DNA of 64,000 bases, taken from NCBI GenBank assembly GCA_018712785.1, contig DVGK01000043.1:1-64000 (forward strand). The letters are read 5' to 3'. Positions 35,236 to 44,038 of the stretch are shown here, in pieces. Both the position numbers and the translations under genes were made by a program. How positions within the stretch are numbered: position 1 is the first letter of the stretch; the number at the start of each line of letters is the position of its first letter. Below the pieces are notes generated by a model. That model was not told where the DNA came from. It saw nothing but the letters and a program-made list of their open reading frames with translations, and ran no database searches. This DNA comes from Candidatus Choladousia intestinavium. GTDB lineage: Bacteria; Bacillota; Clostridia; Lachnospirales; Lachnospiraceae.

Positions 35236-37116
35236 TCAGTCTTCCCCGGAAGTTCTTTTCTGGTGGAAAAACTCATAAACCTGCCGGGCGCTGGGGGCGT
35301 TCATAGAGGGAACCGCCGCCAGCTCCTCCTCCGTGGCGTCCCGGATTGCTTCCAAAGATTTAAACGCCCGCATCAGCGCTTTTCTCCTGGAAGGACCAAT
35401 CCCCGGAATATCGTCCAGGATGGAATGAATCTGCTGTTTTCCCCGAAGACTCTTGTGATACTCAATGGCGAACCGGTGAGCCTCATCCTGGATCCTGGTA
35501 ATCAGCTTGAAGCCCTCTGAATGGGTATCGATTTCCAACTCCCTGTTTTCATAATAGAGCCCTCTGGTTCTGTGATAATCATCCTTCACCATTCCGCAGA
35601 CAGGAATGGACAGCCCCAGATTTTCCAGTACCTTCAGAGCAATATTTACCTGTCCTCTGCCACCGTCCATAAGAATCAGATCCGGAAAACGGCTGAAGCT
35701 GGCCAGTTCTCCCGAGGCCTTTTTCTGCTCCATCTCTTCCCGCTCCTTCAGCCCGTGGGAGAATCTTCTTGTAAGCACCTCTTCCATACTGGCATAATCG
35801 TCCGGTCCCTGTACCGTGCGGATCTTGAATTTTCTGTAATCGCTTCGCTTCGGCTTTCCCTTTTCGTAGACCACCATAGATCCTACAGACTCAAAACCGT
35901 TGGTGTTGGAAATATCATAGGCCTCCATCCGCATGGCATTCTCAATTCCCAGAAGCTTTTCGATCTCATGGACGGCTCCTATGGTCCGCCCTTCCTCTCT
36001 CTTGATTCTCTCCCGGTCCTGGTGCAGGACGATGGCCGCGTTCTCCGCCGCCAGCTCCACCAGCTTTTCCTTTGTCCCCTTTTTCGGTACCCTGAGATAA
36101 ACTCTCTGCCCCCGTTTTTCACTGAGCCAGGACTCTACAATCTGGTGATCCTCAATTTCCGTCTCCAGCATCAGCTCCTTGGGCACAAAGGGAGTTCCCG
36201 CGTAAAACTGCTTGATAAAGCTGTTGAGAATCGCTGCCTTCGTATCCTGCGGCGCTACCCGCAGGTAAAAATGATCCCTTCCGATCATCTTTCCCCCGCG
36301 TATGAAGAATACCTGAACCACAGCGTCGCCTCCGTCTGCCGCCAGCGCCAGCACATCCTTATCCTCTCCGTCTCCCTGAGTAATTTTCTGCCTCTGGGCT
36401 ACCTGACGCACACTGTTCAGCAATTCCCGGTATTCTATGGCCTTCTCAAAATCCATTTCCTCTGCCGCCTGGTTCATCTGTTTTTCCAGAAGATTCAGCA
36501 CCGGGCTGTAATTTCCTCCGAGAAATTCCAGAGCCTGGTTTACGTATCCCCGGTACGTCTCCTGATCGATAGTTCCCTGACAGGGCCCCTTGCACTGGCC
36601 GATGTGATAATACAGGCAGGGACGCTCCTTGCCGATATCCCGGGGCAGACTTCTGCTGCAGCTTCTTAAGTGATACAGCTTCTGAATCAGGTCAATGGTG
36701 TCTTTTACAGCTCCCGCGCTGGTAAAGGGGCCAAAATACCTGGACTTGTCTTTTTTCATGGTTCTGGAAAAAAGCACCCTGGGAAACTCTTCTCCCAGCG
36801 TCACCTTGATAAAGGGATAGCTTTTGTCATCCTTCAGCATGGTATTATATTTGGGCCGGTGTTCTTTAATCAGATTGCATTCCAGTACCAGGGCTTCCAG
36901 CTCCGAGTCTGTCACAATGTACTCAAATCTCCGGATCCGCTCCACCATCTGTTCGATCTTTACGCTTTTATTCCGGCTGCTCTGAAAATACTGCCTGACC
37001 CGGTTTTTCAGGCTGATCGCCTTTCCCACATAGATGATTTCATCCCTCTCATCATGCATAATGTAAACACCGGGACGGCCTGGCAGTTTTTTCAGTTCTT
37101 CTTCTATATCAAACAT
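35236..37116 (-). CDS. uvrC: Excinuclease ABC subunit C
   Basis: A 626-residue nuclease making both incisions in nucleotide excision repair. N-terminal GIY-YIG domain ([20 protein letters not shown]), a four-cysteine region ([25 protein letters not shown]), a UVR domain near residues 205-240 ([20 protein letters not shown]), the RNase H-like 5' nuclease ([20 protein letters not shown]), and C-terminal helix-hairpin-helix ([19 protein letters not shown]). GGGAGG precedes the ATG. It heads the uvrC-hprK-glucokinase run. Confidence 0.97.
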   Translation of the reverse strand: MFDIEEELKKLPGRPGVYIMHDERDEIIYVGKAISLKNRVRQYFQSSRNKSVKIEQMVERIRRFEYIVTDSELEALVLECNLIKEHRPKYNTMLKDDKSYPFIKVTLGEEFPRVLFSRTMKKDKSRYFGPFTSAGAVKDTIDLIQKLYHLRSCSRSLPRDIGKERPCLYYHIGQCKGPCQGTIDQETYRGYVNQALEFLGGNYSPVLNLLEKQMNQAAEEMDFEKAIEYRELLNSVRQVAQRQKITQGDGEDKDVLALAADGGDAVVQVFFIRGGKMIGRDHFYLRVAPQDTKAAILNSFIKQFYAGTPFVPKELMLETEIEDHQIVESWLSEKRGQRVYLRVPKKGTKEKLVELAAENAAIVLHQDRERIKREEGRTIGAVHEIEKLLGIENAMRMEAYDISNTNGFESVGSMVVYEKGKPKRSDYRKFKIRTVQGPDDYASMEEVLTRRFSHGLKEREEMEQKKASGELASFSRFPDLILMDGGRGQVNIALKVLENLGLSIPVCGMVKDDYHRTRGLYYENRELEIDTHSEGFKLITRIQDEAHRFAIEYHKSLRGKQQIHSILDDIPGIGPSRRKALMRAFKSLEAIRDATEEELAAVPSMNAPSARQVYEFFHQKRTSGED

Positions 37117-37392
37117 CTGCTTCCTCCCAAGCCATGGTTGCTTTTCAATTGTTTTAAGTTTCCTTTAGATTTCTTTCAGCTTTTAATCACCCTTTAGACA
37201 CATTTCTCCAATATACTCATTTTCATCGAAAGACAAGAAGTCATTCCCGTACACGGCGCGTCTGTATGGGGGACGGCTTCGCCAAACAACAATCTTAACC
37301 TTTGGTTAAGTTTACATACATTTTCTCTTCTTTCAGGGTTCGCTGCAGGTACCTTCAGGGCCGCAGCAGCCCTTTGTTTTCGCTGTTTGCTT

Positions 37393-37896
37393 TTAAAAGC
37401 TTCTGATTTTATCTTCCGCCTCGCTTCTTGTTTTCTCTATCCTGCGTATCTGAATGTAATAACCGTACGTGTCGTTTACTTTTATGTAGACTCTGTCTCC
37501 CGCCTTATGGCCCAGAATCGCTTTGCCAAGAGGAGACTCAATGCTGATGAGTCCGTGTACAGAATCTCCTCTTACCGTTGTGACCAGACGGTAAACTTCT
37601 GTTTCATCATCCTCTTCAAAATAGATTTCCACGGTATTGTTAATGCCCACTTCATCTTCGCCGGAATCGTCATGAATCACTCTGGCGGTCTTCACCATCC
37701 GCTCCAGATACCGGATTCTGCTTTCGTTGCGGTTTTTATCCTTCTTTGCCGCATGGTATTCAAAGTTCTCGCTGAGATCTCCGTGCGCCCTGGCCTCTTT
37801 TACTGCCTCAATGGCCTCCTTGCGGACCACCAGCTTCCGATATTCGATCTCCTCTTCCATTTTTTTAATATCCTGTTCTGTAAGCTGATCATACAT
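37393..37896 (-). CDS. greA: Transcript cleavage factor GreA
   Basis: A 167-residue elongation factor that enters the RNA polymerase secondary channel and stimulates cleavage of backtracked RNA. N-terminal coiled-coil with tip acids in ARAHGDLSENFEYHAAKKDK, and the C-terminal FKBP-like globular domain (ISIESPLGKAILGHKAGDRV). The ATG at 37896 follows GGAGG at eight bases and is preferred to a TTG start at 37911 that overlaps that ribosome site. It overlaps the HAD gene by eight bases. The 276 bases downstream, up to uvrC, hold short inverted repeats only. Confidence 0.95.
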   Translation of the reverse strand: MYDQLTEQDIKKMEEEIEYRKLVVRKEAIEAVKEARAHGDLSENFEYHAAKKDKNRNESRIRYLERMVKTARVIHDDSGEDEVGINNTVEIYFEEDDETEVYRLVTTVRGDSVHGLISIESPLGKAILGHKAGDRVYIKVNDTYGYYIQIRRIEKTRSEAEDKIRSF

Positions 37897-38611
37897 AGGC
37901 TTTTCCTCCAAAATACAGATCTTTTACTGCCGCAAACAGCTCCCGCTCGTTTTTCACCTGCAGATCCGGCATAAAACCGCTCTCAGGGAGCTTATGTCCC
38001 CGGCGGTTCAGCCACAGGGACTTCCATCCTGCCCTTTTGGCTCCGGTCACATCATTCGCGTAAGAATCGCCGGCGAACCATATTTCCTCCGGCTGCAGCC
38101 CCAGACGTTTTTCTATGATTCTGAAAATTTCCGGCTCCGGCTTAGCCGCCCCCAGATCTCCGGATACAAAGACCCGCTCTCTGGGAATCCATTTTAAAAG
38201 ACCCAGCCTTTCTACTTTCCCCCACTGGTGGGCGGAAGCGCCGTTTGTAATGACCCCCGCCGGTATCCGCCTTTCCGTACAGAAATCCAGGATTTCTTTT
38301 ATGGTTTCCGGCAGAAAGATATGATTCAGATTTTCTTTATAATAATCTTCAAATTTCAGCGCCTCATCCTGGGAAATAAAAATCCCGAAATCTTCAAATG
38401 CCTTCTGAGTCCGGTAGATACGCATGGCGTCCATCGTAATTTCCCCTGACTGGGACAATTCAAAAACTTCGTCGCTGTGTCTGCGGCTGGCCACAAACAG
38501 TCGCTCGGCCAGTCCGTCGTAAGCGTCGCCGTACATCTGGCCGCAGGCCTTTCTGAAGGGCTGCGTCTGATCATAAAGCGTATCATCCACATCAAATAAG
38601 ATTGCTTTCAT
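37889..38611 (-). CDS. HAD-superfamily phosphatase
   Basis: A 240-residue class I HAD hydrolase: motif I ILFDVDDTLYDQTQPF (nucleophile aspartate at residue 7), motif II GVITNGASAH, motif III lysine in GAAKPEPEIF and motif IV WFAGDSYANDVTGAKRAG. The cap is the helical type. A YjjG/YfnB-like nucleotidase or sugar phosphatase is likely; the substrate is not determined. The ATG at 38611 was chosen because the motif starts there, behind AAGGTGAG. It overlaps greA, so the two are coupled. Confidence 0.9.
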   Translation of the reverse strand: MKAILFDVDDTLYDQTQPFRKACGQMYGDAYDGLAERLFVASRRHSDEVFELSQSGEITMDAMRIYRTQKAFEDFGIFISQDEALKFEDYYKENLNHIFLPETIKEILDFCTERRIPAGVITNGASAHQWGKVERLGLLKWIPRERVFVSGDLGAAKPEPEIFRIIEKRLGLQPEEIWFAGDSYANDVTGAKRAGWKSLWLNRRGHKLPESGFMPDLQVKNERELFAAVKDLYFGGKAYV

Positions 38612-38675
38612 CCTGTGTATCTCACCTTTCCTTTCTGCCAACCCCTGCTGAACCGCTGTGTTCCTTACTCTTCTG

Positions 38676-39923
38676 TCACCTCTCCCAGACCTCTATGCCA
38701 TTCCTTATCCTTCGGAGGCCTTTGACAAAAATAGAAGCAAGGGCAGACATCAGAATGACTCCGGCTCCGATCAGAAAAACCTCCTGAACCAGCCAGACGA
38801 TTTCTTCCATGGACTGCTGAATCCCCTCCCGCATCACGGATACCATCATGCGGTAGAGATCCCCTCCCGGAATCAGCGGAATCAGCAGCGGAACCTCAAT
38901 CACCAGCACAGGGGTCTTTAGCCTCCTGGCCGCGATCTCTCCCACAGCGGCAGCGGCGAGAACGGCGAAAAACAGTCCCGACAATGTATGCCCCCAGCTC
39001 TGCATGAAAAGGAAAATCCCCCAGGACACAGCCCCTCCGCAGCCGATCAGCAAGAGCCTTTTCCCGCCAAGCTGGAACATCATGGCAAATCCCACGGCTC
39101 CTGCTCCCGCCGTAAGAATCTGCAGAATCATCCTGACCCAGACGGCTCTGGCCTGCTGTGTTTCTACGCTGAATCCGAAAAGCGTCATTACAAAGATAAA
39201 GCCTGCCGCAATGGCCACGGTCCGCAGAAGGGATTCGCACACCCGTAGAAGTCCTGTCATCGTGTCTCCGTTCAGCATGTCGCGGATGGAATTTGTAAAG
39301 ACCAGTCCAGGAATCAAAAGCATAATATTCCCCATAATCACCGCGTCCGCCATAAAGTAGACGCCTGACTTCCGCAGAAGGCAGAGAAGCAGGCTTCCTG
39401 CCCCTGAACAGAAGGCATACCGCAGGATCCCGTTCTCCAGAAGATGCTCCAGAAAGTACAGGAGGAAGTAAAGGCAGATACCCACACCTCCCGCCACGGC
39501 CGCTTCCCTGGCGCCTCCGCCGTAAAATACGGAAAAGACAGCCGCGATTCCTCCATACAAAAGAGCCATGCTCCTGTGGGAACGCACCTTCAGTTCCTGG
39601 ATTTCCCGTATTTTTTTCTCCAGCGCTTCCGGCTCAAGGGGATCCGCGCAGACCTCCCTTGCCAGCTGATTCATCCGGTCCACCCGCTGCAGGTTTGTAT
39701 CATATTCCCTGACTCTGCGGGTCTGTGTCAGGATCCTGTTGTCCCGGGTTGTAACAGTAAGAAACATAAAAGAGCTGATCGCAAACGCCTCGATCTGCAA
39801 AAACCCGTATGCTCTGCACATACGGGTCATCGTGTCCTCTACTCGGTTAATTTCACCGCCGGACTTTAAAATCAGCTCCCCGGCATCCAAAATGCACTTC
39901 AAAAGCTTATTGTCCCTGTCCAT
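38676..39923 (-). CDS. ThrE-like threonine/serine exporter (two-part fusion)
   Basis: A 415-residue membrane protein. The first half is the DUF1212/ThrE part: a soluble start (LDAGELILKSGGEINRVEDT) and helices (SMALLYGGIAAVFSVFYGGG). The second half is the ThrE2/DUF3815 part (AGAVGFAMMFQLGGKRLLLI, VLVIEVPLLIPLIPGGDLYR). In many bacteria these are separate genes; here they are one protein, as in the classical ThrE. Amino-acid export is the family function; the exact cargo is inferred. Its start overlaps the GIY-YIG gene by 17 bases. Confidence 0.87.
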   Translation of the reverse strand: MDRDNKLLKCILDAGELILKSGGEINRVEDTMTRMCRAYGFLQIEAFAISSFMFLTVTTRDNRILTQTRRVREYDTNLQRVDRMNQLAREVCADPLEPEALEKKIREIQELKVRSHRSMALLYGGIAAVFSVFYGGGAREAAVAGGVGICLYFLLYFLEHLLENGILRYAFCSGAGSLLLCLLRKSGVYFMADAVIMGNIMLLIPGLVFTNSIRDMLNGDTMTGLLRVCESLLRTVAIAAGFIFVMTLFGFSVETQQARAVWVRMILQILTAGAGAVGFAMMFQLGGKRLLLIGCGGAVSWGIFLFMQSWGHTLSGLFFAVLAAAAVGEIAARRLKTPVLVIEVPLLIPLIPGGDLYRMMVSVMREGIQQSMEEIVWLVQEVFLIGAGVILMSALASIFVKGLRRIRNGIEVWER

Positions 39924-40209
39924 GGATTCTACCTGTCTCCTTCTTGCAGCAAATAGGAAGACGCATCCTCTCTACCAGCTTCTCCTTCTGGCTTCGGTCC
40001 ATCTTCTTTATAGCCGCTTCTCTTCGCATGGCCTCTGTCCTGTCGTCAAAAACCTCATAATACACCAGCTTCACCGGGCGGCGGCTTCTGGTATACTTGG
40101 CGCCCCGGCCGCTGTTATGGACGCGCACTCTCTTCTCCAGGCTGTTGGTCCATCCTGTATAATACGTTCCGTCCGAGCACTGGACAATATACGTGTAGCT
40201 TACTTCCAT
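39907..40209 (-). CDS. GIY-YIG domain nuclease (UPF0213/YhbQ-like)
   Basis: A 100-residue single-domain protein: YTYIVQCSDGTYYTGWTNSL carries the GIY-YIG strands (here Y-I-V and Y-T-G), then RVRVHNSGRGAKYTRSRRPV and VYYEVFDDRTEAMRREAAIK supply the conserved Arg, Tyr and Glu. Members are small, often uncharacterised nucleases; DNA repair is suspected. The ATG at 40209 follows GAGAGGG and was chosen where the family begins. Confidence 0.9.
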   Translation of the reverse strand: MEVSYTYIVQCSDGTYYTGWTNSLEKRVRVHNSGRGAKYTRSRRPVKLVYYEVFDDRTEAMRREAAIKKMDRSQKEKLVERMRLPICCKKETGRIHGQGQ

Positions 40210-40233
40210 GAGAACCCTCTCACAATATGTAAA

Positions 40234-40251
40234 GGGATGGCTCGCCATCCC
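40234..40251 (-). terminator. Hairpin between the M23-like gene and the GIY-YIG gene
   Basis: GGGATGG and CCATCCC pair around CTCG. On the minus strand the stem is followed by TTTACATATT. It may end the transcript of the upstream M23-like gene. About 20 bases further upstream on that strand, GCAGCCGG (40267) and CCGGCTGC (40319) form a second, longer-looped inverted repeat. Confidence 0.5.
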
Positions 40252-40469
40252 CTGGATTTATTTAAAGCAGCCGGAAAACCGTATTCTGCTAAAACCAAAA
40301 ACATTTTTGTAAATGAGTCCGGCTGCGGAACTTATACTCAGATGAGAGTCTGCCTTCCAGTCCTTGAGGACCGGGAAAACTCCCTCCTACATATAAGCGC
40401 AAAATCATTTTTGAACTGCTTCTGTTCTATTATACGCTGTTTTCTTATTTTCGTGAAAGCATCTGTTTT

Positions 40470-41405
40470 TTATTCTTCAAAATACAGCACCGGATCCACT
40501 GCCTCATCCTGGTGGGTCATTTTAAAGTAGAGGTTGCTTCCCTCTTCGCTGTAATACTTGGTAGGCTCACTGACATACCCCAGCAGATCGCCTGCCTCCA
40601 CCACATCTCCCTGGGCAGCCGCTACATCCTTCAGCTGGCCGTAAGTAAGCTTGTATCCATTCCCGATGTTCAGAACGAGGGTCGTCCCCGTCTCCTCATC
40701 TGTCCCTATGGACTCCACGATACCCCGGGCAGATGCCAGCACTTTGTTTCCCGCTTCGCTGGAGATAATCAGCGCCGGATTATATTTGTACTGGTTCAAT
40801 GTGTCAAAGTAGACACTGCCGTCCATACTGTAGTCGATCAGTATGGTGCCGGCCGCGGGCCAGAGCAGCGAAGCGCTCTCGTCAAAAGCGATTCCCTGAT
40901 CCAAAAGTGCCTGTTCAGAGATCACCTGGCCGGATGAAGCTTCCTGGGAAGCTTCCTGGGAAGCCTCCGGATCTTCAGACACCTGAAGCTCTTCCGTCTG
41001 CGTCTCCCCCGTCTTTTCCTGAATAGCAGCCGTATCCTCTGCCGCGTCTTCACCGGTCTGTACAGGCTCCTGGATGGCCGCCGCTTCCTGCTCTTCCATC
41101 ACTTTTTCTGACGTCCCTTCTTCCGGCGCCGCTTCTCCGGCTGCGGAAACTTCTGCCTCCTCCGGAGTCTCTTCTTCTGTAAGATCTGTTACAGTGTCGT
41201 TGACAGAAGCCAGCTCCTCAGGCGTCATCTCCGTCTCAAGATAAGCCGTCTGCTCATATTCCGTCTCCGGCTCAGAATCTTCTCTCCTCTGAGACCTGTC
41301 TACCGCCACAATGCTTCCCAACACAAGTACCCCGGCCAGGCACAGCCCAAAAGTCCACATTCTGCCGCGCCCGTTCCATAAATTTCTGAATCCTCTCTTA
41401 TCCAT
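40470..41405 (-). CDS. Membrane-anchored degenerate M23 (LytM) protein, SpoIIQ-like
   Basis: A 311-residue protein: N-terminal membrane helix (MWTFGLCLAGVLVLGSIVAV), a long Glu/Ala/Thr-rich linker of about 130 residues, then a LytM fold (LLWPAAGTILIDYSMDGSVY, VLASARGIVESIGTDEETGT, AAQGDVVEAGDLLGYVSEPT, NLYFKMTHQDEAVDPVLYF). The zinc ligands of active M23 peptidases (HxxxD and the HxH of HLHFE) are missing: ALIIS and NLYFKM stand in their places. It is therefore probably a catalytically dead scaffold, like SpoIIQ in the engulfing forespore. The ATG at 41405 follows GAGGTGA. Confidence 0.75.
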   Translation of the reverse strand: MDKRGFRNLWNGRGRMWTFGLCLAGVLVLGSIVAVDRSQRREDSEPETEYEQTAYLETEMTPEELASVNDTVTDLTEEETPEEAEVSAAGEAAPEEGTSEKVMEEQEAAAIQEPVQTGEDAAEDTAAIQEKTGETQTEELQVSEDPEASQEASQEASSGQVISEQALLDQGIAFDESASLLWPAAGTILIDYSMDGSVYFDTLNQYKYNPALIISSEAGNKVLASARGIVESIGTDEETGTTLVLNIGNGYKLTYGQLKDVAAAQGDVVEAGDLLGYVSEPTKYYSEEGSNLYFKMTHQDEAVDPVLYFEE

Positions 41406-41527
41406 ATCATTCACCTCGTCTTCTTTCCCGCGAGTACACATCTCGCCTGAGATTTCTCACCGGTTTAATGATAGGATTACCAGAAAAGCCAGGGTTATAC
41501 AGCTGCTTTTTATTTTCTTATAAGGTT

Positions 41528-44008
41528 TTACACCTCAAAGCTGGAGGGATCCACCGTAATCTTCACCTTGTCCAGATGCCAGATATCATCCACATACTCC
41601 TGAATCGTACGGTCGGAAGTAAATTTGCCGCAGGAGGCCATGTTCAGCATAGCCATTCTCGCCCACCTGGACTCATCACGGTATGCCTGCTCCACCAGCT
41701 CCTGCGCTCTGGCGTATGCCTTGAAGTCAGCCAAAATGAAGTAGGTGTCGGCTCTGTCGCTGCTGTTGGTATTCAGCAGAGAATCATAGATATCCCGGAA
41801 CAGCTCGGGATTATTTCTGCAGTACTCGCCGTTGATCAGCTGCATCAGTACCCGGCGGATATCCTGGTCATTGTTAAAGTACCAGGTAGGATCATATCCT
41901 CCGTTGTTTTCAAAGTCAATGACCTGCTCCGCGCTGAGTCCGAAGATAAAGGCATTCTCCTGTCCCACTTCTTCTACGATTTCCACATTTGCCCCATCCA
42001 TGGTTCCCAGGGTGGGAGCGCCGTTTAACATAAACTTCATGTTTCCGGTTCCGGAAGCCTCTTTACTTGCAGTAGAGATCTGCTCTGAAACATCGGCCGC
42101 CGCGAAGATCAGCTCCGCGTTGGAAACCCGGTAATCTTCTATAAATACCACCTTCAGCTTGCCCTTAATGGACGGATCATTGTTGATCACATCGGCAACA
42201 CTGTTGATCAGCTTAATGGTCAGCTTCGCGCGGCGATAACCGGCCGCTGCCTTGGCTCCGAAGATAAAGGTTCTGGGATAGAAATCCATCTCCGGATGAT
42301 CCTTGATCTTGTTGTACAGATACATGACATGCAGGATATTCAGCAGCTGCCTCTTGTACTCATGGAGCCTCTTTACCTGTACGTCAAAGATGGATCTGGG
42401 ATCCACATCGATTCCGTTGTGCTCTTTAATATATTTTGCCAGACGGATCTTATTCTGATATTTAATATTCATAAACTCCTGCTGGGCTTTTTTGTCATCC
42501 ACATAGAGCTTCATTTTGCTGATCTGAGGAAGATCTGTAATCCACTCATCGCCGATGTGGTCGGTCACCCAGTCTGCCAGGAGGGGATTCCCGTGAAGCA
42601 GGAAACGCCTCTGGGTGATGCCGTTTGTTTTATTATTAAACTTCCAGGGCATCATCTCATAGAAATCTCTCAGCTCCTGCTTTTCCAGGATCTCTGTGTG
42701 AAGCCTTGCCACGCCGTTGACAGAATAGCCCGCCGCAATAGCCAGATGAGCCATTTTCACCTGTCCATCGTATATAATGGCCATCTTGCGGATCTTTTCC
42801 TGATTGCCCGGATATTTCTTCTGGATTTCCTCTACAAATCTGCGGTTAATTTCCTCCACGATCTGATATACGCGGGGGAGAAGCCGTGAAAACAGCTCGA
42901 TGGGCCATTTTTCCAGGGCCTCAGCCATGATGGTATGGTTTGTGTAAGCGCAAGTCTTTGTCGTTACCTCCCAGGCTTCATCCCATTCCAGTCCTTCCTC
43001 GTCCACCAGGATACGCATCAGCTCTGCAACTGCTACGGTAGGATGGGTATCATTCAGCTGGAAGGTAGCCTTCTCGTAGAATTTACGGATATCGCTGTGG
43101 TTCTTCTTATATTTCGCGATCGCCGCCTGAACGCTGGCGGAAATGAAGAAATACTGCTGCTTCAGACGCAGTTCTTTTCCCGCGTAGTGATTATCGTTGG
43201 GATACAGAACATCCACAATGTTCTTCGCCAGGTTCTCCTGCTCCACAGCCTTCTGGTAATCCCCCTTGTCAAAGGAATCCAGCTGGAAGTCGTTGATCGC
43301 CTCAGCATCCCATACTCTCAGAGTATTTACGACATTGTTGTTGTACCCCAGAATCGGAATATCAAAGGGAACCGCTCTCACGGACTGGTAGCCCTCCTGG
43401 ATAAAGTGGGTTCTCTTTGTCCTCTCATCGTATTCTACCCGGACATACCCGCCGAATTTTACAATCTTAGCGTATTCCGGGCGGCGAAGTTCAAAGGGAT
43501 TGCCGTCCTTAAGCCAGTTATCCGGCACTTCCACCTGATAGCCGTCCTGGATTTTCTGTTTAAACATACCGTAGCGGTAGCGGATGCCGCAGCCGTATGC
43601 CGCGTATCCCAGCGTAGCCAGAGAATCCAGGAAACAGGCTGCCAGACGTCCCAGTCCGCCGTTGCCCAGGGCTGCGTCCGGTTCCTGATCCTCAATCACA
43701 TTCAGATCCAGCCCCATCTCATCCAGAGCTTCTTTTACTTCTTTATAAGCAGTAAGGTTAATCAGATTATTTCCCAGAGCGCGTCCCATCAGAAACTCCA
43801 TGGACATATAGTAAACCATTTTGGGGTCATCGATCTCATACTGTTTCTGGGTAGCCAGCCAGTTGTCGATAATCACGTCTTTTACCGCATAGGAAACCGC
43901 CTGGAAGATCTGCTGCTGATCTGCCTCCTTCAGGGTTTTCCTGTACAGTGTCTTTACATTTTCCTTGACCCGTTCTTTGAATACTTCTTTGTTCAATAAT
44001 TTGTTCAT
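41528..44008 (-). CDS. glgP: Glycogen/maltodextrin phosphorylase
   Basis: An 826-residue PLP enzyme releasing glucose-1-phosphate from alpha-1,4-glucan ends. Family stretches across its length: YYMSMEFLMGRALGNNLINL, EDQEPDAALGNGGLGRLAAC, GIRYRYGMFKQKIQDGYQVE, and the PLP-site region KEASGTGNMKFMLNGAPTLG with DGANVEI after it. The ATG at 44008 follows GGAGGAG; an upstream ATG overlaps that site. It lies 30 bases after ileS on the same strand and may be co-transcribed, though the products are unrelated. Confidence 0.96.
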   Translation of the reverse strand: MNKLLNKEVFKERVKENVKTLYRKTLKEADQQQIFQAVSYAVKDVIIDNWLATQKQYEIDDPKMVYYMSMEFLMGRALGNNLINLTAYKEVKEALDEMGLDLNVIEDQEPDAALGNGGLGRLAACFLDSLATLGYAAYGCGIRYRYGMFKQKIQDGYQVEVPDNWLKDGNPFELRRPEYAKIVKFGGYVRVEYDERTKRTHFIQEGYQSVRAVPFDIPILGYNNNVVNTLRVWDAEAINDFQLDSFDKGDYQKAVEQENLAKNIVDVLYPNDNHYAGKELRLKQQYFFISASVQAAIAKYKKNHSDIRKFYEKATFQLNDTHPTVAVAELMRILVDEEGLEWDEAWEVTTKTCAYTNHTIMAEALEKWPIELFSRLLPRVYQIVEEINRRFVEEIQKKYPGNQEKIRKMAIIYDGQVKMAHLAIAAGYSVNGVARLHTEILEKQELRDFYEMMPWKFNNKTNGITQRRFLLHGNPLLADWVTDHIGDEWITDLPQISKMKLYVDDKKAQQEFMNIKYQNKIRLAKYIKEHNGIDVDPRSIFDVQVKRLHEYKRQLLNILHVMYLYNKIKDHPEMDFYPRTFIFGAKAAAGYRRAKLTIKLINSVADVINNDPSIKGKLKVVFIEDYRVSNAELIFAAADVSEQISTASKEASGTGNMKFMLNGAPTLGTMDGANVEIVEEVGQENAFIFGLSAEQVIDFENNGGYDPTWYFNNDQDIRRVLMQLINGEYCRNNPELFRDIYDSLLNTNSSDRADTYFILADFKAYARAQELVEQAYRDESRWARMAMLNMASCGKFTSDRTIQEYVDDIWHLDKVKITVDPSSFEV

Positions 44009-44038
44009 AATCTCCTCCATCTTGTTTTCATGGGGCGC

